DNA of 64,000 nucleotides, from the NCBI RefSeq assembly GCF_949628265.1, contig NC_088786.1, forward strand, positions 930,001 to 994,000, read 5' to 3'. The notes under the pieces are model-generated. The model was given only the letters and a program-made list of their open reading frames with translations. It did no database searches and had not been told where the DNA came from. This document shows positions 13,901-24,697 of this stretch, one piece after another (the stretch's first letter is position 1; each line of letters opens with the position of its first letter). The DNA comes from Cloeon dipterum. Taxonomy: Eukaryota > Arthropoda > Insecta > Ephemeroptera > Baetidae. The translations under genes and the position numbers were made by a program.

Positions 13901-16900
13901 TTTTGTTTAGCTCTTTTGTTCGCCTCACATTCCTGGAATAGTTTGTGCAGCCCTGCTCCTGCTCCCATACAAAAGCATATACATATAACAATAGGGTGAA
14001 TTTTCAATGTGAATGTAGAGTCACAGCATTTTATTGTGATTCCAAACTCCTGAGGAGACGGACGTGTAAGCTCGAGCAGCAGCAGCAGCAACGCGACTTT
14101 CTGGTAGCAACGATTTTGTTTTAAATTCAGGGTTTTTCGCTACAGTTCGGTATTGTTTGATAAATTTTAAAATTCCCAAGAAAATTCAAAAATAGCCATA
14201 ATCGGATTAAAAAAAACTGCATAAATTTGGAATGTACTCGATCGGAAAAACGATTTTTTTTCTTTTTTTTTTACTTCCCACGGGAAATTTCTATAGACAA
14301 CAAACCAATCAATGTCTGTTGCTGTCAGTGCAGGCGGCGAGCTCTGGATTTGACACAAATTTACGCAACACAAGTGCGCATTCTCTGTGCTCGACAGCCC
14401 TAAATGCCGAGGCATATTATTAGGCGAAACACACGCGTAAAACGGGCAGACGGGCCGAGTGGTGTATCGATTGTCTGCGATCGCCGGCCAATTCGGGTTG
14501 TGGGCGCTACGTGACTGCTGGAGCCGTGCCGGGGAAGCGAATCTGGGTCACTCGTGCCGCTTCTGCCGGCGGGGTGGCGCGCCCTTTGAACCCTCGTCAA
14601 TTCTGGCAGACGAGCCAGCTGAGTGAGCTGCGTAATGCAGACCAGATGGACGGCGGTTTGCCTTTCCGCTTATTCTGTTTATGCTAATTTCATTGAAGGG
14701 TAAATAAACGAACGACGAACGAGCGGCTAGTGACAGCCAAATACTCGGTGATTGTACATTTTTCTTCGTCGCTCAGAAATAATTCGGGACATGTTGTTTT
14801 GCTCGTCGCCTTTGATAAGACGCTGTTGTTGTTCCTGTTCCGAACAAAAACAACCTGTTCGGAACGCCTGCGGTGGCACAAAAATAAATAAAATCAAGTA
14901 ACTGGTGGAAACGGGAAAGCGCTGCAAGTGGCAAAGAGTGGAATTGAGCAATTATTTAGTTTAGCGAGTTTAGCTGTGAACCGCGTGCTGTCGGGCGGAG
15001 AAGAGAACCTGTTTCGGCAGCCAGACAGACGAGCGGCCGAAAGCACACCGGCGGCAGTCCTTGCTCGTGGCGAGTCGCGAGGCGTTCACCTCGCGAAACG
15101 TCATGCCTTTTGGCATTAAAGAAATTTAAAATGAAGCGAAAGTATGGATAATTAGCCGACTGTTAGCGCGCGAGAGAGAAAAAGGGAGGAAGGGCGAAAT
15201 CCAATTGACCGACACTTGCAGGTCTGCCAAATGGGATTACCAGCCGTTTTATTTCTTTCTTTTTTTTATGCGAGCGAATCCAGTTATCATGATTGGCGTT
15301 TGTTGTTTGTTCGCAGAACTTGCAGTGAACGCTCTGGAGCTGCAGGGCACGATGGTGCAGGAGTTGGAGCTGCCCTCCGAAATAATGCAGACCAGCGACG
15401 ACGGCACCCCCTCGCAGCAGGACCTGATCGTCGACGACGAGCAGCAGCAGACAGACACCCTCTCCGCACTCGACACCATGAGGAAAAACAGACACTTCTG
15501 TGACGTCGTCCTCAACGTGAGTCACACTCACGACTTCTTGCCTCGTGCGGACCACCATTTAATTGTTTTTGGTTGGCCCGAAACGCGGAATGCGTCTTTA
15601 TTTGCCAAATTGCGGCTACTCCGAATGTATTAGTAGGGTTGAATTGAATTCGTCATCCTGAGATTCGATTAGCTTTAATTAAAGGTTCCAGTCACGAGAT
15701 TTCAGCGTCAACCTTGACAGTGCTTAACGAAAGACATTTTTTCTCCTGCACTTTTTAATTTTTACCCTTTTTCACGGCGGCTGGCGGCTGCCCACGGGAC
15801 TAAAAATTTGACGGCTGGCTTACTTAATGGTACGACTCAGCATATTGCAAAAACAGCAATTTATGTGTGCAAAGCCAGGCCAGTGTCGGTGTCTGCTGGC
15901 AACGTCACATCATACATAATTTAAGGTCATAGAGTAGTTCGCGGTTCAAAACGGCCGATGAATAGCGTCTCGGCTTTTTTTGCCTGTCGCATGAATTAAT
16001 AAATTTGGCGAGGCAGGCGCGCGTCGGCTTGCCTGCTCGTGGCTATTATTGATCAATCAGCCGATAATGCCGTCTCGACGCCGGACAGGATCTGGCGAAA
16101 TGAAATGATAACAAGTTGTACGAGCTCGTTTTCGGTCTGCATTAATGTTTTCGCGATTTGAACACAGGTTGGAAGCAGCGAAATCCACGCTCACCGCATC
16201 GTGTTGGCCAGCGCCAGTCCGTACCTGCACGAGCTATTCACGGCTGACGACGAGAACAAGAGCGCCGCCCGAGAGAACAAGATCACGTACAGGCTGAATG
16301 GAGGAATCGAAAAGGCGGCCTTCGAGAAGCTCATTGACTTTGCGTACACATCCAGGTCAGTGGCAGTTGTTAATTGTTCTAATAACCTGATTGATTGATT
16401 TTTCCTGCTCCCCAAGATTGCATGTGCCCGCGAACCAAGTCAAATCCGTGTTCCTGGCCGCTTGCCAGCTCAAGATGGACAAAGTGGTGCGGGTGTGCAG
16501 CCAGTATCTGATCCAGCACCTCGACGCGAAGAATTGCGTCGAGATTCGCTCGCTGCCCGGAATCAGCAAAAACAAGCAGCTCGTCGCCAAGGTCGACCGA
16601 TTTATAACCAAGCAGGTAGACAGCACGCGCGATTAATCGAATCCAAGGCGCGCGATTCCAATCTTTTGCTCTTCGCAGTTCGAGTATCTGTCCAAGTCGC
16701 CGACCATGCTGAGCCTGCCGTGCATCCAAATCGAGGTGCTGAACCAGACGCGCGAGGAAATGACGTTGGTGGACGGAGACGCGCTGTGCCAGTTGGTGCT
16801 CGACTGGGTCCACAGGCAGTCGGACGAAAACGCCAGTCTGGAACACCTCTTCGAAAAGGTCGGTCCGAGTTGCGAGTTGCGACCTCGAACAGAGTGTTCA

Positions 16901-19900
16901 ATAATCTCTCTCTCTCTCCTTGCAGACGCACTTGCTGTATTTGGCTCTGGACAACTCGCTGCAGGACTGCATCGAGCTGCCGAGCGGAGAAGTCAGCGAG
17001 TCGGACATCGTGCAGGACTACAAGAAACTCTCGAAAAGACAGACGCAGATTAACCTGAAGGTACGCAGTGGACTTTCCTGCTCATACCAACCGTGTGTTC
17101 ATGGCAATATTTCGTGGCAGAACCGGCGGAAATCGCAGCTGCAGCCTGCCAAGCCGCGAGTCTTGATATACTCGCGGGACATCAGCGACCAAAACCTGAC
17201 GGAAAACCTGGACTTGGATTGGAGTCTGATCGCCAACACCAAGGTGCAAGACCACACGTTCCTAGCGCTGGTGTCGCTGGCCGGCGCGCTGGCCACCCTG
17301 AGCGTGATGCTCAGGTTGAACAGGCCGACCACCCCTTCGCCGACCAACACGCCTGGCGAAACAGCGCCAGGCTCCCGGCTGCCCAGCGAGGAGAAGCCCG
17401 ACTTGTACTGCGTGCTGCCCAACATGAGCTACGTCAAGTGCGCCGCCGGATGCGCCAACCTCAACGACAACCTGCTCGTGTGCGGTGAGTCGTGGCAAAT
17501 TTAACAATGACCCAATAATCGCCAAGGTTCGATTCGGTTGCGCAGGTGGTTACGACCGAGGCGAGTGCCTGAAGAGCGTCGAGTCGTACTCGCCGGACGG
17601 CAACATTTGGGCCACGCTGGCGCCGATGAAGGAGGCCCGCGGGCGCTTCGACATAGCCGTGTCCGGCGGCAAGGTGTACGCGGTGGGCGGCAGCAACGGC
17701 ACCACCGAACTGACCACCGTCGAGATGTACGATCCGCTGACGAAAAAGTGGACGAGGACGTCCAGCCTGCCCCTGGCGCGCTCCAACGCAGGTGAGTCTA
17801 GCCGAGCAGTGCGGCAATCTATCAAGGGTTGTGAAAAAGAACCGTTTTTCAAAGGCAAAAGAGACTTGGCCCCAGACAGCTGGAGGTAAAACACTAACTC
17901 CTTTTTCTTTATCATCTTGTGGCATGCGTCGGCTGAGTGGGGGTTGTCTGATTGATTGACTTGACTCTATCTCTCTCTTTCTCTCTCTCTCTTTATCTTT
18001 CTCTCTCTCTCTCTGTGCGCGCAGTATGAAAATTTCACTGGTCAAAAATTTATTAACTCCGCAACAAAAATAGCTACCATGGTACTGACTATTCTCTTTC
18101 TATGTTCTCTTCCACAGCCGCACGCCTTCGACCTGGACCAAGACCAAATCAGCTAACAATTTCAGAGAAAAGGAGCTCAGTTATTATTTTCTCTTTTTCT
18201 ATTGTCTTGAAAGGAATAGGTTAAGGTTGCCTTAACTCTGCAAGTGTAAATGACAAACAAACAAAAAATCACTGTCTCAATCAACAATGGTCAACCGCGC
18301 GCGCGCGCGCGCGCACACACTCTTCTTTTTGTTAAGTAGTCAAAAGCTCGACTTTATCGGTGAGTAGCCCCGTTTCCTGTTTTCAGCTGCAGGGCTTGTT
18401 GGTTTTTTGGCAGGACCCAGAAATCTGCATGCTTCACCTTTGTCGTTTCAGACGCGGAAACTCTTGTTAACCGTTGTACTCGATTTCAGCCTGTGCGGCG
18501 CAAATGATAAAGAAAATTTGTATTAATTTATTCACTTTGTCTGGTCGTCCTTATATAAAAACCCAGCAACTCCCGGTCAGGTTACTTCCTTTTCAGACCC
18601 TTGACTCGGTGCTCAGCGGGTAATGTGAGAAAGTGTCCCAAGTGTTTCAGCTGTCACGCTCGCTCTCCCGGCCAATCTCATTCTCACATAGCTCGATGCG
18701 GCTACAGATTGCCGAAACTCTGATCTCTGCTCTCTCTCTGTCTCTCTTTTCCTCATTGTGCACCCCCCAGAGACACGTCAAGCTCCAATGAGCGCCGTCT
18801 GTTGCAGGTGTGTGCGACCTCGACGCCAAGATCTACTGCATAGGTGGCTGGAACGGCCAGGTGGGCATCAAGCAGTGCGACCTCTTTGACCCGCTCACCA
18901 ACGGCTGGAGCAGCGTGGCTCCGCTGCTCACCGGCCGCTACCAGGCCGGCGTCTGCTCGTTCAACGGCAAGGTGTACGCCGTCGGGGGCTGCGACTCTTG
19001 GAACTGCCTCAACTCGGTCGAGATGTACGACCCGACCACCGACACCTGGTGCTACACCAAGAGCATGATCACGCCCCGCCGAGGATGCGGACTTGCCGTT
19101 TTCAAAGGTAAAATATCCCTTTCATTTTGGTTGCACGCAAATCAGGCTGACATCTAAAAGAAACAGAGGGTTGCATTATTTGCTTACCACTGATTTGTAC
19201 TAACTTTTTGCGCAAGAAATGAAATTTCCATTTTTTCCCTCTGTCAAAATATATAATTTACGGACTGAGCGGTCAAAATTCCCTCAACTGTGCAGATTTT
19301 TTTTCTTTAAATTGCCATTCGCTGCCTTAATTTCTTCAAAAATTAATGTTTCAAGTCGAGGTCAAGAGCTAAGAGTTAGAAAATTGAGGTGCAAACAATG
19401 CCTGCATGAAACGTCAAAATTACTCTAAAATAAAATGCGTGTTTTTGCCCTAAAAAAATGATGATGGCCCATTCCCGTGTGCAGATAAGACCATCAGAGG
19501 AGGTTAGAAATCGAACCTTGGCGTCAGGGTAGCCCTTGAGCAATCGATATCGATTAATTCGCATTTGTAGCCACTTTAGCGACGCCTGACGCGCTCTGTA
19601 ATGGTTTGATCCTCAAGCTCTGTGGCTAAAAACGGGGAACTTAATGATATATGAAACTTTCGAGGGCTACCCTGGTGTCAGGGTTCGATTTTTTACCTGT
19701 TTAATATGACACAATGTAACCTCAGCTTTTTCCGAGGGTAAAAATGAACCAATCGTACAATTTTACACGCCTTCAATCCACTTCTCCATTGGATATCCTT
19801 TTAATGGCTTGAATTCTGAATTTGCAGGCAAGATGTACGCTGTGGGAGGCTCAGACGGCACGCACTCGCTGACCTCCACCGAGATCTACGACTCGGAAAG

Positions 19901-20240
19901 CCAAACCTGGACCCCAGGTCCAAGCATGACCACTCCACGCGCCAATGTTGGAGTCGCAGTCATCGGTAACAAGATGTATGCTGTTGGAGGATTCTCAGGT
20001 ACGATTACAATTCACGCACACATTTAATTATAATTATTAATACGACGGTATGATTTTGCAGGCAAAACTTTCCTGAATAGCATTGAATACTTGGACGAGT
20101 TCACCGACGAATGGACCACTTTTATACCAAAACAAGACTTTAGCTATCAACTTTCCTTGCCAAACGGCAGCGACCGGACGTCCAAGAGCGACGCCTCGTC
20201 GGTCGCCAGCTGCTCCGACTCGGGATCAGTGAGCGAGTGA
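1965..20240 (+). CDS. IVNS1ABP: BTB-BACK-kelch protein, IVNS1ABP-like
   Basis: Common exons: 15317-15516, 16168-16355, 16417-16615, 16679-16858, 16926-17060, 17121-17484, 17546-17791, 18808-19107, 19828-19998 and 20062-20240, preceded by one of two first exons (1965-1983 or 12315-12336). The product is 726 or 727 residues. A BTB domain (about 53-170; RKNRHFCDVVLN, AHRIVLASASPYL) is followed by a BACK region, a hydrophobic segment (TFLALVSLAGALATLSVML) before a SPTNTP stretch, six kelch repeats (about 420-690; repeated YAVGG and VEMYDP) and a serine-rich tail. The hydrophobic segment, the SPT.TP stretch and GGYDRGECLKSVE correspond to human IVNS1ABP, which separates this gene from other KLHL proteins. 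Family members act as CUL3 adaptors or actin-stabilising proteins; IVNS1ABP is also linked to splicing and actin. All phases agree. The 3' end converges on NF-YC, with an AATAAA at 21345-21350. Confidence 0.92.
3494..3760. repeat. MITE-like element with CAGCGGGGCC ends, copy 1
   Basis: Starts CAGCGGGGGCCAAATGTG and ends GAATCTGGCCCCGCTG, so the ends are inverted repeats. It is the reverse-orientation homologue of 27684-27922: it carries CTGCGCAGATCCAAGATGGC near its left end where that copy has the reverse complement near its right end. It lies in the first kelch intron and is noncoding. Confidence 0.8.
7109..7230. repeat. 122 bp MITE with ~20 bp terminal inverted repeats
   Basis: Left end ATCTAGGGGCGGATTACGGC; right end GCCGTAATCCGCCCCCAGAT; these are reverse complements with one mismatch. 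The body is only about 80 bp and noncoding. A right-end fragment (GTGCCGTAATCCGCCCC) recurs at about 8212-8228, preceded by the same GAGCTAAAAA phrase, so the family is dispersed. Confidence 0.8.
8069..8400. repeat. Composite of three repeat fragments
   Basis: In order: a left-end fragment of the CAGCGGGGCC element (8069 to about 8195), the right end of the 122 bp MITE (about 8197-8228, GAGCTAAAAAACGGTGCCGT), then a CCAAT-rich repeat (about 8236-8400) with CCAATCAG near 8267 and the core TGTGGCGCTGCTGTCTCGAT at 8359-8378. Three families abutting suggests a preferred landing site or nested decay. Confidence 0.65.
10040..10770. repeat. Interspersed repeat, 'CGTGATTTTACAG' family, long copy
   Basis: It shares with 54340-55050 the phrases ATACTGCAAAA(G/C)CCTGGAAA, TCTCCTTACTTGAAAT(C/G)CGAT, GGACAGATCTCGA(T/C)GAGAGGAAT, TTTATCGATCAATT and CAATT.AAATAATT. 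Downstream it has GAAATAAATCGTGACTTTACAG, also seen at about 42025-42045 and 56753-56778. It is AT-rich and noncoding, possibly a remnant of a longer element. Confidence 0.7.
12050..12314 (+). promoter_or_regulatory. Probable internal promoter and 5' UTR for kelch isoform b
   Basis: A local GC- and CpG-rich block sits directly upstream of first exon 1b in otherwise AT-rich intron. It includes a short run of repeated CTCTCGCTCTCGATCTCGC type near 12118 and ends in a CACC-ATG start context. There is no clear TATA box at a useful distance, so the exact start of transcription is not assigned. Confidence 0.45.
12315..12336 (+). CDS. IVNS1ABP: Kelch gene alternative first coding exon 1b
   Basis: CACC precedes ATG; 22 coding bases (MYPKEND plus one base) are followed by the donor C|GTGAGT at 12337. 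Like exon 1a it ends in phase 1, so it fits the same acceptor at 15317, where the junction codon is CAA (Gln). A GC-rich region at about 12050-12310 precedes it and looks like a second promoter and 5' UTR. A five-codon upstream ORF (ATG at 12271, stop at 12283-12285) lies 29 bases before the start and could reduce translation of this isoform. Confidence 0.72.
12337..15316. other. Intron between kelch exon 1b and the first common exon
   Basis: About 3 kb without a supported gene. GC-rich patches occur at 14430-14600 and 14980-15120; the second could be a further noncoding first exon, since the first common exon has an in-frame ATG at 15352 that would serve a transcript without a coding first exon. 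No donor of the right phase was found to support that. Confidence 0.5.
15517..16167. other. Intron 2 of the kelch gene
   Basis: A 651 bp intron, GT at 15517 and AG at 16166-16167. Around 15700-15830 it holds a diverged repeat with the phrase CCTGCACTTTTTAATTTTTACC, also seen at about 42640-42670, followed by a GGCGGCTGGCGGCTG end. The rest is single-copy with no coding potential seen. Confidence 0.6.
17792..18807. other. Intron within the kelch repeats, rich in simple repeats
   Basis: A 1016 bp intron, GT at 17792 and AG at 18806-18807. It carries a CT tract (17968-18014) and an alternating GC run passing into CA (18297-18320), the latter capable of Z-DNA. No gene is seen. Confidence 0.7.
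17968..18320. repeat. CT microsatellite and alternating GC/CA tract
   Basis: A CT-rich tract (17968-18014), interrupted by TTTAT, and an alternating GC run continuing as CA (18297-18320). Both sit in the kelch gene intron 17792-18807. Confidence 0.85.
19108..19827. repeat. Kelch gene intron carrying a 'CTGGCGTCAGGGT' repeat
   Basis: This 720 bp intron contains, from about 19495 to 19760, two facing copies of the phrase (CCTTGGCGTCAGGGTAGCCCT and GGGCTACCCTGGTGTCAGGGT) separated by GCGACGCCTGACGCGCTCTG. The same phrases recur at about 21895-22190, 24005-24110 and 48300-48365, so this is a dispersed repeat. No protein is encoded. It is probably a non-autonomous element. Confidence 0.65.
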
Positions 20241-21678
20241 GTCGGTGGCCAGCCGGACGAGGCCCTAATCTACACACATGCATCACCACTCAATCTTCAG
20301 TTAGTTTGATAATCTTGAAAGACTGCTAAAACAGAATCACTCGGCCAGGGCTACTTTACAACCCTCCCCCTCCCTCCCTGCCTCCCATGTGGGTGCTGAT
20401 TCCAAGAATACTCTCGGTACTCGATTTTTTTATTATCATAAACTCGGATGAAATTACCTCAGCAGTGTGTTTGTTTGAAATTGGACTGTGAAAATACTCA
20501 CTCTCGGTGCAGGCAGAATTACGCCTGGCCTCGACAAACACACACACACACACACACACACAACGCAATCCACCCACCCTGTCAGCGAGATTTTTACAAT
20601 CACAAGATCTGTCAAAATCGGGGGCCACTCGACCGATGATGACGAAATGGGATATCACAGGGCGGTTCAGTTTTGTACACTCAACATCTTTTTGATACGA
20701 GACAACCAGTTATTTTTGTATTTATAAACTCATTTGTATTCCAAGCAAGAAGCCCCCCAATCATTGGCAGACGTTTGTTGTCGTCCTGCTGATCCAAGGT
20801 CCCTCGTAGCGCTCTAAATATTACGTAAAGAGAGGTGGCTTTTTCTTCTGTCTCGTCGGAAAGCAAATTATTATTAATATTATTCCATGATTGTGTGATA
20901 TCAGTGGCGAGCCTCAAATTTGCCTGATTCCACTCACAGCCCCAGCGAGAAATTCCGCAAACGCTGACAGTTGTTGAGATTTATTTTTATAATAATTGAG
21001 CTGGAAATTTGAGAGCATTGGTATTTTTAATTTTAAACAAAGTTTCCGCTCGAAGGCTGGTGCTGTCAGAAAAATCAGTTCAAATTGCTAGGTCGCCGCA
21101 GAAAATCTTTTTGATTAATTTCTTCCTTTGGTATCTTTTGGTTACGATTATTGAAATTAATGAAAACATTTAAAGTGGTAAATAATGAGATGATAACTGT
21201 TTATGTGCCGTTTTAAGTGTATTAGAATTAAAGATAACACACACACACACACACGCAGATTTACAATGACATGTTGAGCAAAGAATAATTATTATCATAG
21301 GTGATTACGTTTTAATGTTATTAGCATATATTAGAGAGTACGATAATAAAATAATCACCTTGTTAGTGCAATGTTGACCTTTGCAACTTTCAGCCGCTTT
21401 CGATTGTTTGAACACAGCCTTCTTGAGTACATTCAGCAACAGCCTGGGGTGATTCAATGTAAAAAAAAAAAATGGAAATACAGTCATACAAAATGGCAAA
21501 ACTATACAGCAGCTGCATTTTATTTCATCAAACCACTTTATTCAGTTCAAGAAATAGGTAGAAAAAAATCCATCCAGTTACTTGCGGCAAACGATACACT
21601 TCCTCCGCACTGAAATTACTTTAATTAAAGTTAAGATTTTATTCACAAAGTCTTTTAGTTCATTTTAAATGCACTTTG
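20241..21678. other. 3' region between the convergent kelch and NF-YC genes
   Basis: It starts with the 3' UTR of the kelch gene. CA repeats lie at 20536-20562 and 21236-21254. An AATAAA on the plus strand at 21345-21350 is a possible poly(A) signal for the kelch gene. On the minus strand an AATAAA at 21643-21638 lies 36 bases after the NF-YC stop. The two genes therefore may end within about 300 bp of each other. No gene is seen. Confidence 0.6.
21638..21643 (-). terminator. Poly(A) signal of NF-YC
   Basis: AATAAA on the minus strand, 36 bases downstream of the NF-YC stop codon, the first such hexamer after it. It implies a very short 3' UTR. More AATAAA copies lie further on near 21518 and 21536, so longer forms are possible. 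Confidence 0.5.
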
Positions 21679-23523
21679 CTATTGCGTGGAGGGCGATCTC
21701 ACTTGGATGATCTGCGGAGAAGTCTGCGCATTGACCGCGATCGGCGCTGTCTGGATGATGACTGGCTGGCTCGCGTTGCTTTGGAACTGCATTTTGATTG
21801 TCGCCAGCTGAGATGGCGTCAGCTGGATCTGAAAACACACAAAAACAATTTTTAAGTCTGTCCAAACCGCATAATATACCGTTGTAACGGCTTTCAAAAT
21901 CGAACCCTGGCGTCAGGGTATACGCATGTAACGACGCCTGACGGACTCTGTATTGGTTGAAATTGTAAGATCTGCACGGTGAAGTCGAGACCTTTCAGAA
22001 TGTGTTTCGTTTTACCCGTTGGTCTTATCTGACCTCAGGGATGACCCCCAGCATGTTCCAAGGGTAAAAATCAACCGATCAAGCGCTCAGGAATGACAAT
22101 TTTGGCGTTTCCTGAGCACCCTGAGCACATTCAAAGGGTCGAAGTGCACATAGTGCGAATTTGAGGGCTAACCTGACGCCAGGGTAACTTCTTTACTTCA
22201 AGAATTATTAAGTAAAAAAAATTATTTGTGACACTTCAAACTTTTGTTTTCGGGGCCGGACGGTGCCTATTCCGTAATCAATGAAAGCCCTTTGCTGGGG
22301 AATGTCTGCCAGTGAGCGGTTTTCCAAAATTGGACCATTATCGAAATTAAAAAAAAGTATTCTTGCGCGCTTGAAAGGCCCAAGGGGCGGAAATTCAAGA
22401 GGTTTTTTTTGAAAAAAAAAAATCCTAATTTAATATCAAACAAAAATTGCGGATTTAAAAGTTGTTGGCCCTCAAATTATGCATCTTATGGCACAAAGTT
22501 TGATCAGAACTCGAGATATTCTCAATCTCGTAATTTCCGAAAGGCTAATTTAAAGATTTCCCTCTGATTTTCCGACATTTGGTTAATGTAAAACCAAGAA
22601 AGCAAAAAATCTCACCGGAATTTGTTGTATTTCGCCGGTGGGAGTGACAATTTGCTGCACGATCTGGATTCCACCTTGCGTGGCGGCCTGTGACTGGTTC
22701 TGCACGGAAGGTGCCTGCAGCTGGATGATCTGCGGCTGCGCCTGCTGCGTGGTTACCTGCACCTAAGGAGATGAGATTTGCGGCCAAAATGAATAATTTC
22801 AATTCAAAATACTTGGATGTTCTGCGTCTGTCCGGCTTGCTGCTGAGTGGTGGTGGTCGTGGCCGTGGCGGCCGGCTGCGACGACTGCTGCAGAACCTGC
22901 TGGTGCTGCTGGGCCAGCTGCAGGTAGTACTGCACCTGGTCGGCGTTCATCGAGGTGCGGACCGACTCGTCGGCGCGTTTCGCCGGCTTGATGTCGTCGC
23001 GCGGCACGATGTCGATGAGGAAGTCGAACTGGTCGTACTTGGTGATGGCCATGGCGATGTCGTTCCTCTGCAGGGTGCGCCGCTTGTTGTCCTCGGTGTG
23101 CACCCAGGCGCGCAGGGTCAGCTCCAGGATGAAGATCTCGGCCGCTTTGGCGAACAGCACCGGCGCCTCCGAGCTGATCATTTTCACGTCGTCGTCCAGC
23201 TTCATGATCTTTTTGATTCGGGCCAGCGGAAGAGCCTGCTGCTTCAGGTCCAGCTGCTCACAGTCAGGCGAAAAAAGCATGGTAAAAATATAAAATGTGA
23301 CCCGTTTGAAAGCGTTACCGTTTGTCGCTTCACTTCCTCCACGATTTTGGGCCAGAAATTATTCAGGGTGGTTTGAGAACTGACCTCGCCTGCAACTGCG
23401 CCAGGGTTGTCCTCATTTTCATCCCTGGAACGAAATTTCCGGTTGATTTATGTATCAAACAAGCCGTAACAATGGCTGCAGAGAATGTTTAACTTACGCT
23501 GCCACGGCGTAGAACAGAGACAT
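21679..23523 (-). CDS. NFYC: Nuclear transcription factor Y subunit gamma (NF-YC)
   Basis: Five coding exons: 23523-23498, 23424-23319, 23253-22813, 22762-22616 and 21828-21679, with GT-AG junctions and agreeing phases, giving 289 residues. After [13 protein letters not shown] comes a histone-fold domain (about residues 50-130), seen in [54 protein letters not shown] and [12 protein letters not shown]. These are hallmarks of NF-YC, which pairs with NF-YB and then NF-YA to bind CCAAT boxes in promoters. The remainder is a glutamine/threonine-rich activation region ending in VRSPSTQ; the phrase TGEIQQIP matches vertebrate NF-YC. The start is the ATG before SLFYAVAA. An acceptor (TTTGAAACAG) just 5' of it suggests an upstream noncoding exon. 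The tail is somewhat shorter than in vertebrates. A dispersed repeat lies in the last intron. Confidence 0.95.
21829..22615. repeat. Last NF-YC intron with a dispersed 'CTGGCGTCAGGGT' repeat
   Basis: From about 21895 to 22190 the intron carries the same sequence family as the kelch intron at 19495-19760: ACCCTGGCGTCAGGGTA, then ACGACGCCTGACG, CTCTGTATTGGTT, a TTACC...GGGTAAAAATCAACCGATC stretch and an inverted terminal CTGACGCCAGGGTAA. The ends are near-inverted copies, giving a fold-back layout. The remaining part of the intron is A/T-rich with no coding signal. Confidence 0.65.
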
Positions 23524-23635
23524 GGTGCTCTCTCTTCCTGTTTCAAATATTAATTTACAATTACAAATTTAACCCGAAGAGTGAGCACTACTACTCCTCG
23601 GCTTTTCGATTAGCTAGCGATTCAAAAGTTATTTT

Positions 23636-23655
23636 CGATTGGCAAAAACCAATCC
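23636..23655. promoter_or_regulatory. Paired inverted CCAAT boxes upstream of NF-YC
   Basis: The plus strand reads CGATTGGCAAAAACCAATCC: an ATTGG (23638-23642) and a CCAAT (23649-23653) in opposite orientation, about 115 bases upstream of the NF-YC start codon. CCAAT is the site bound by the NF-Y complex. The sites are seen; autoregulation is inference. Confidence 0.4.
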
Positions 23656-24691
23656 GAGAGACAAAAGCACAAGCCAAAAGCCAACCACAACAACTTTAGT
23701 CCGAGAGACGCGCGCACGATGACATCTGGCGGCGAGGAGCAAACTGCTTGCAGCATGAAAAAGGCGCCAACTCCGTTGGGGAAACGCTTACAGCATGACT
23801 GTTTAAATGTCTAGGAGATGCTCTGACACTTTTGGAAGCCATCAGAGTGTTCAAAAGTGCCCAAAATCTCGACCCTGAGTGCACGCATAATTCTGAAAGC
23901 GTTTCAACGGTGAGCAAATCCTGCAGATCGAACCAACACACAAATTTAAGGCGTCGTTGGAGTGGCTACACGTGCATGCTGTGAATTTATTTATATTATC
24001 GATCTTTTTAGGGCTTCCCTGGATCCAGGGTTAGATTTCTCACCTGTTCTGAGATGGTTTTATCTATCCTCAGGAGTCGTGACGCTGATTCAAATTGACC
24101 GATCGTATGCAAATTTGATTTTATTATTATGGCTCACTTGAGCTTGAAAATTCGGAAAATTCCATTTTTCAAGCTTTGACCCTATTATTTCTAAGAAACT
24201 ACGAGATTCGCCATCCTGAAAATTTGTAGGCGTGTCAAATGCACTTAGGGAAACGATTCCGTATACTTAGAAGAGAATTAGAGATGCCGTTTTTGATATA
24301 TATATTTTTTATTTTTTTTTTAAAGAAATATATTTATTTTGAAAGCTACAGAAGTCCAGCCATATTTTTCCCTTATTGGAACTAAAAAATTATTCATATT
24401 TGAAACATTCAAAATTTATTAAATTTAAAGTTGTTTTCCGTCTAAAAAGGCATCTTTTGGCACAAAGTTTGATTTTCTACCAGCATTCGAACACTCTGGA
24501 TGTTCTAATTTTTGTGTCTTTAGATTTCAGTAGCCCAATTTTCCGGTAAAAAGAACAGCATTAAACTAATTTGGCGAACTCAGTTATTTGCCTTTTTTAA
24601 GCTTTTTGGCTTAAGCGAGAGATACCTTACTCCTTACAACTATATCACTCAAGGTCGCAGTAAAACATTTCAAAATATTAATATTATACAG

Positions 24692-24697
24692 TTTATT
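24692..24697 (-). terminator. Probable poly(A) signal of beta-tubulin
   Basis: First AATAAA hexamer on the minus strand downstream of the beta-tubulin stop codon (25184), about 490 bases away. Confidence 0.4.

Noticed and set aside
16462-17058. 198-codon alternative frame across kelch exons 4-6
   Set aside because: It runs through two introns and reads low-complexity Arg/Ala-rich sequence; the spliced frame encodes the BACK domain.
18118-18226. Possible alternative last exon of the kelch gene after the acceptor TCCACAG at 18117
   Set aside because: It would be in phase and end after 36 codons, but it would remove four kelch repeats, has no nearby AATAAA and encodes nothing conserved.
18297-18320. 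Alternating GC/CA tract as a functional Z-DNA element
   Set aside because: The tract is real, but in an intron and like ordinary microsatellites; no evidence of function.
22771-23376. 201-codon plus-strand open frame over NF-YC
   Set aside because: It is the antisense shadow of the NF-YC histone-fold exon; the minus-strand reading has the family motifs and proper splice sites.
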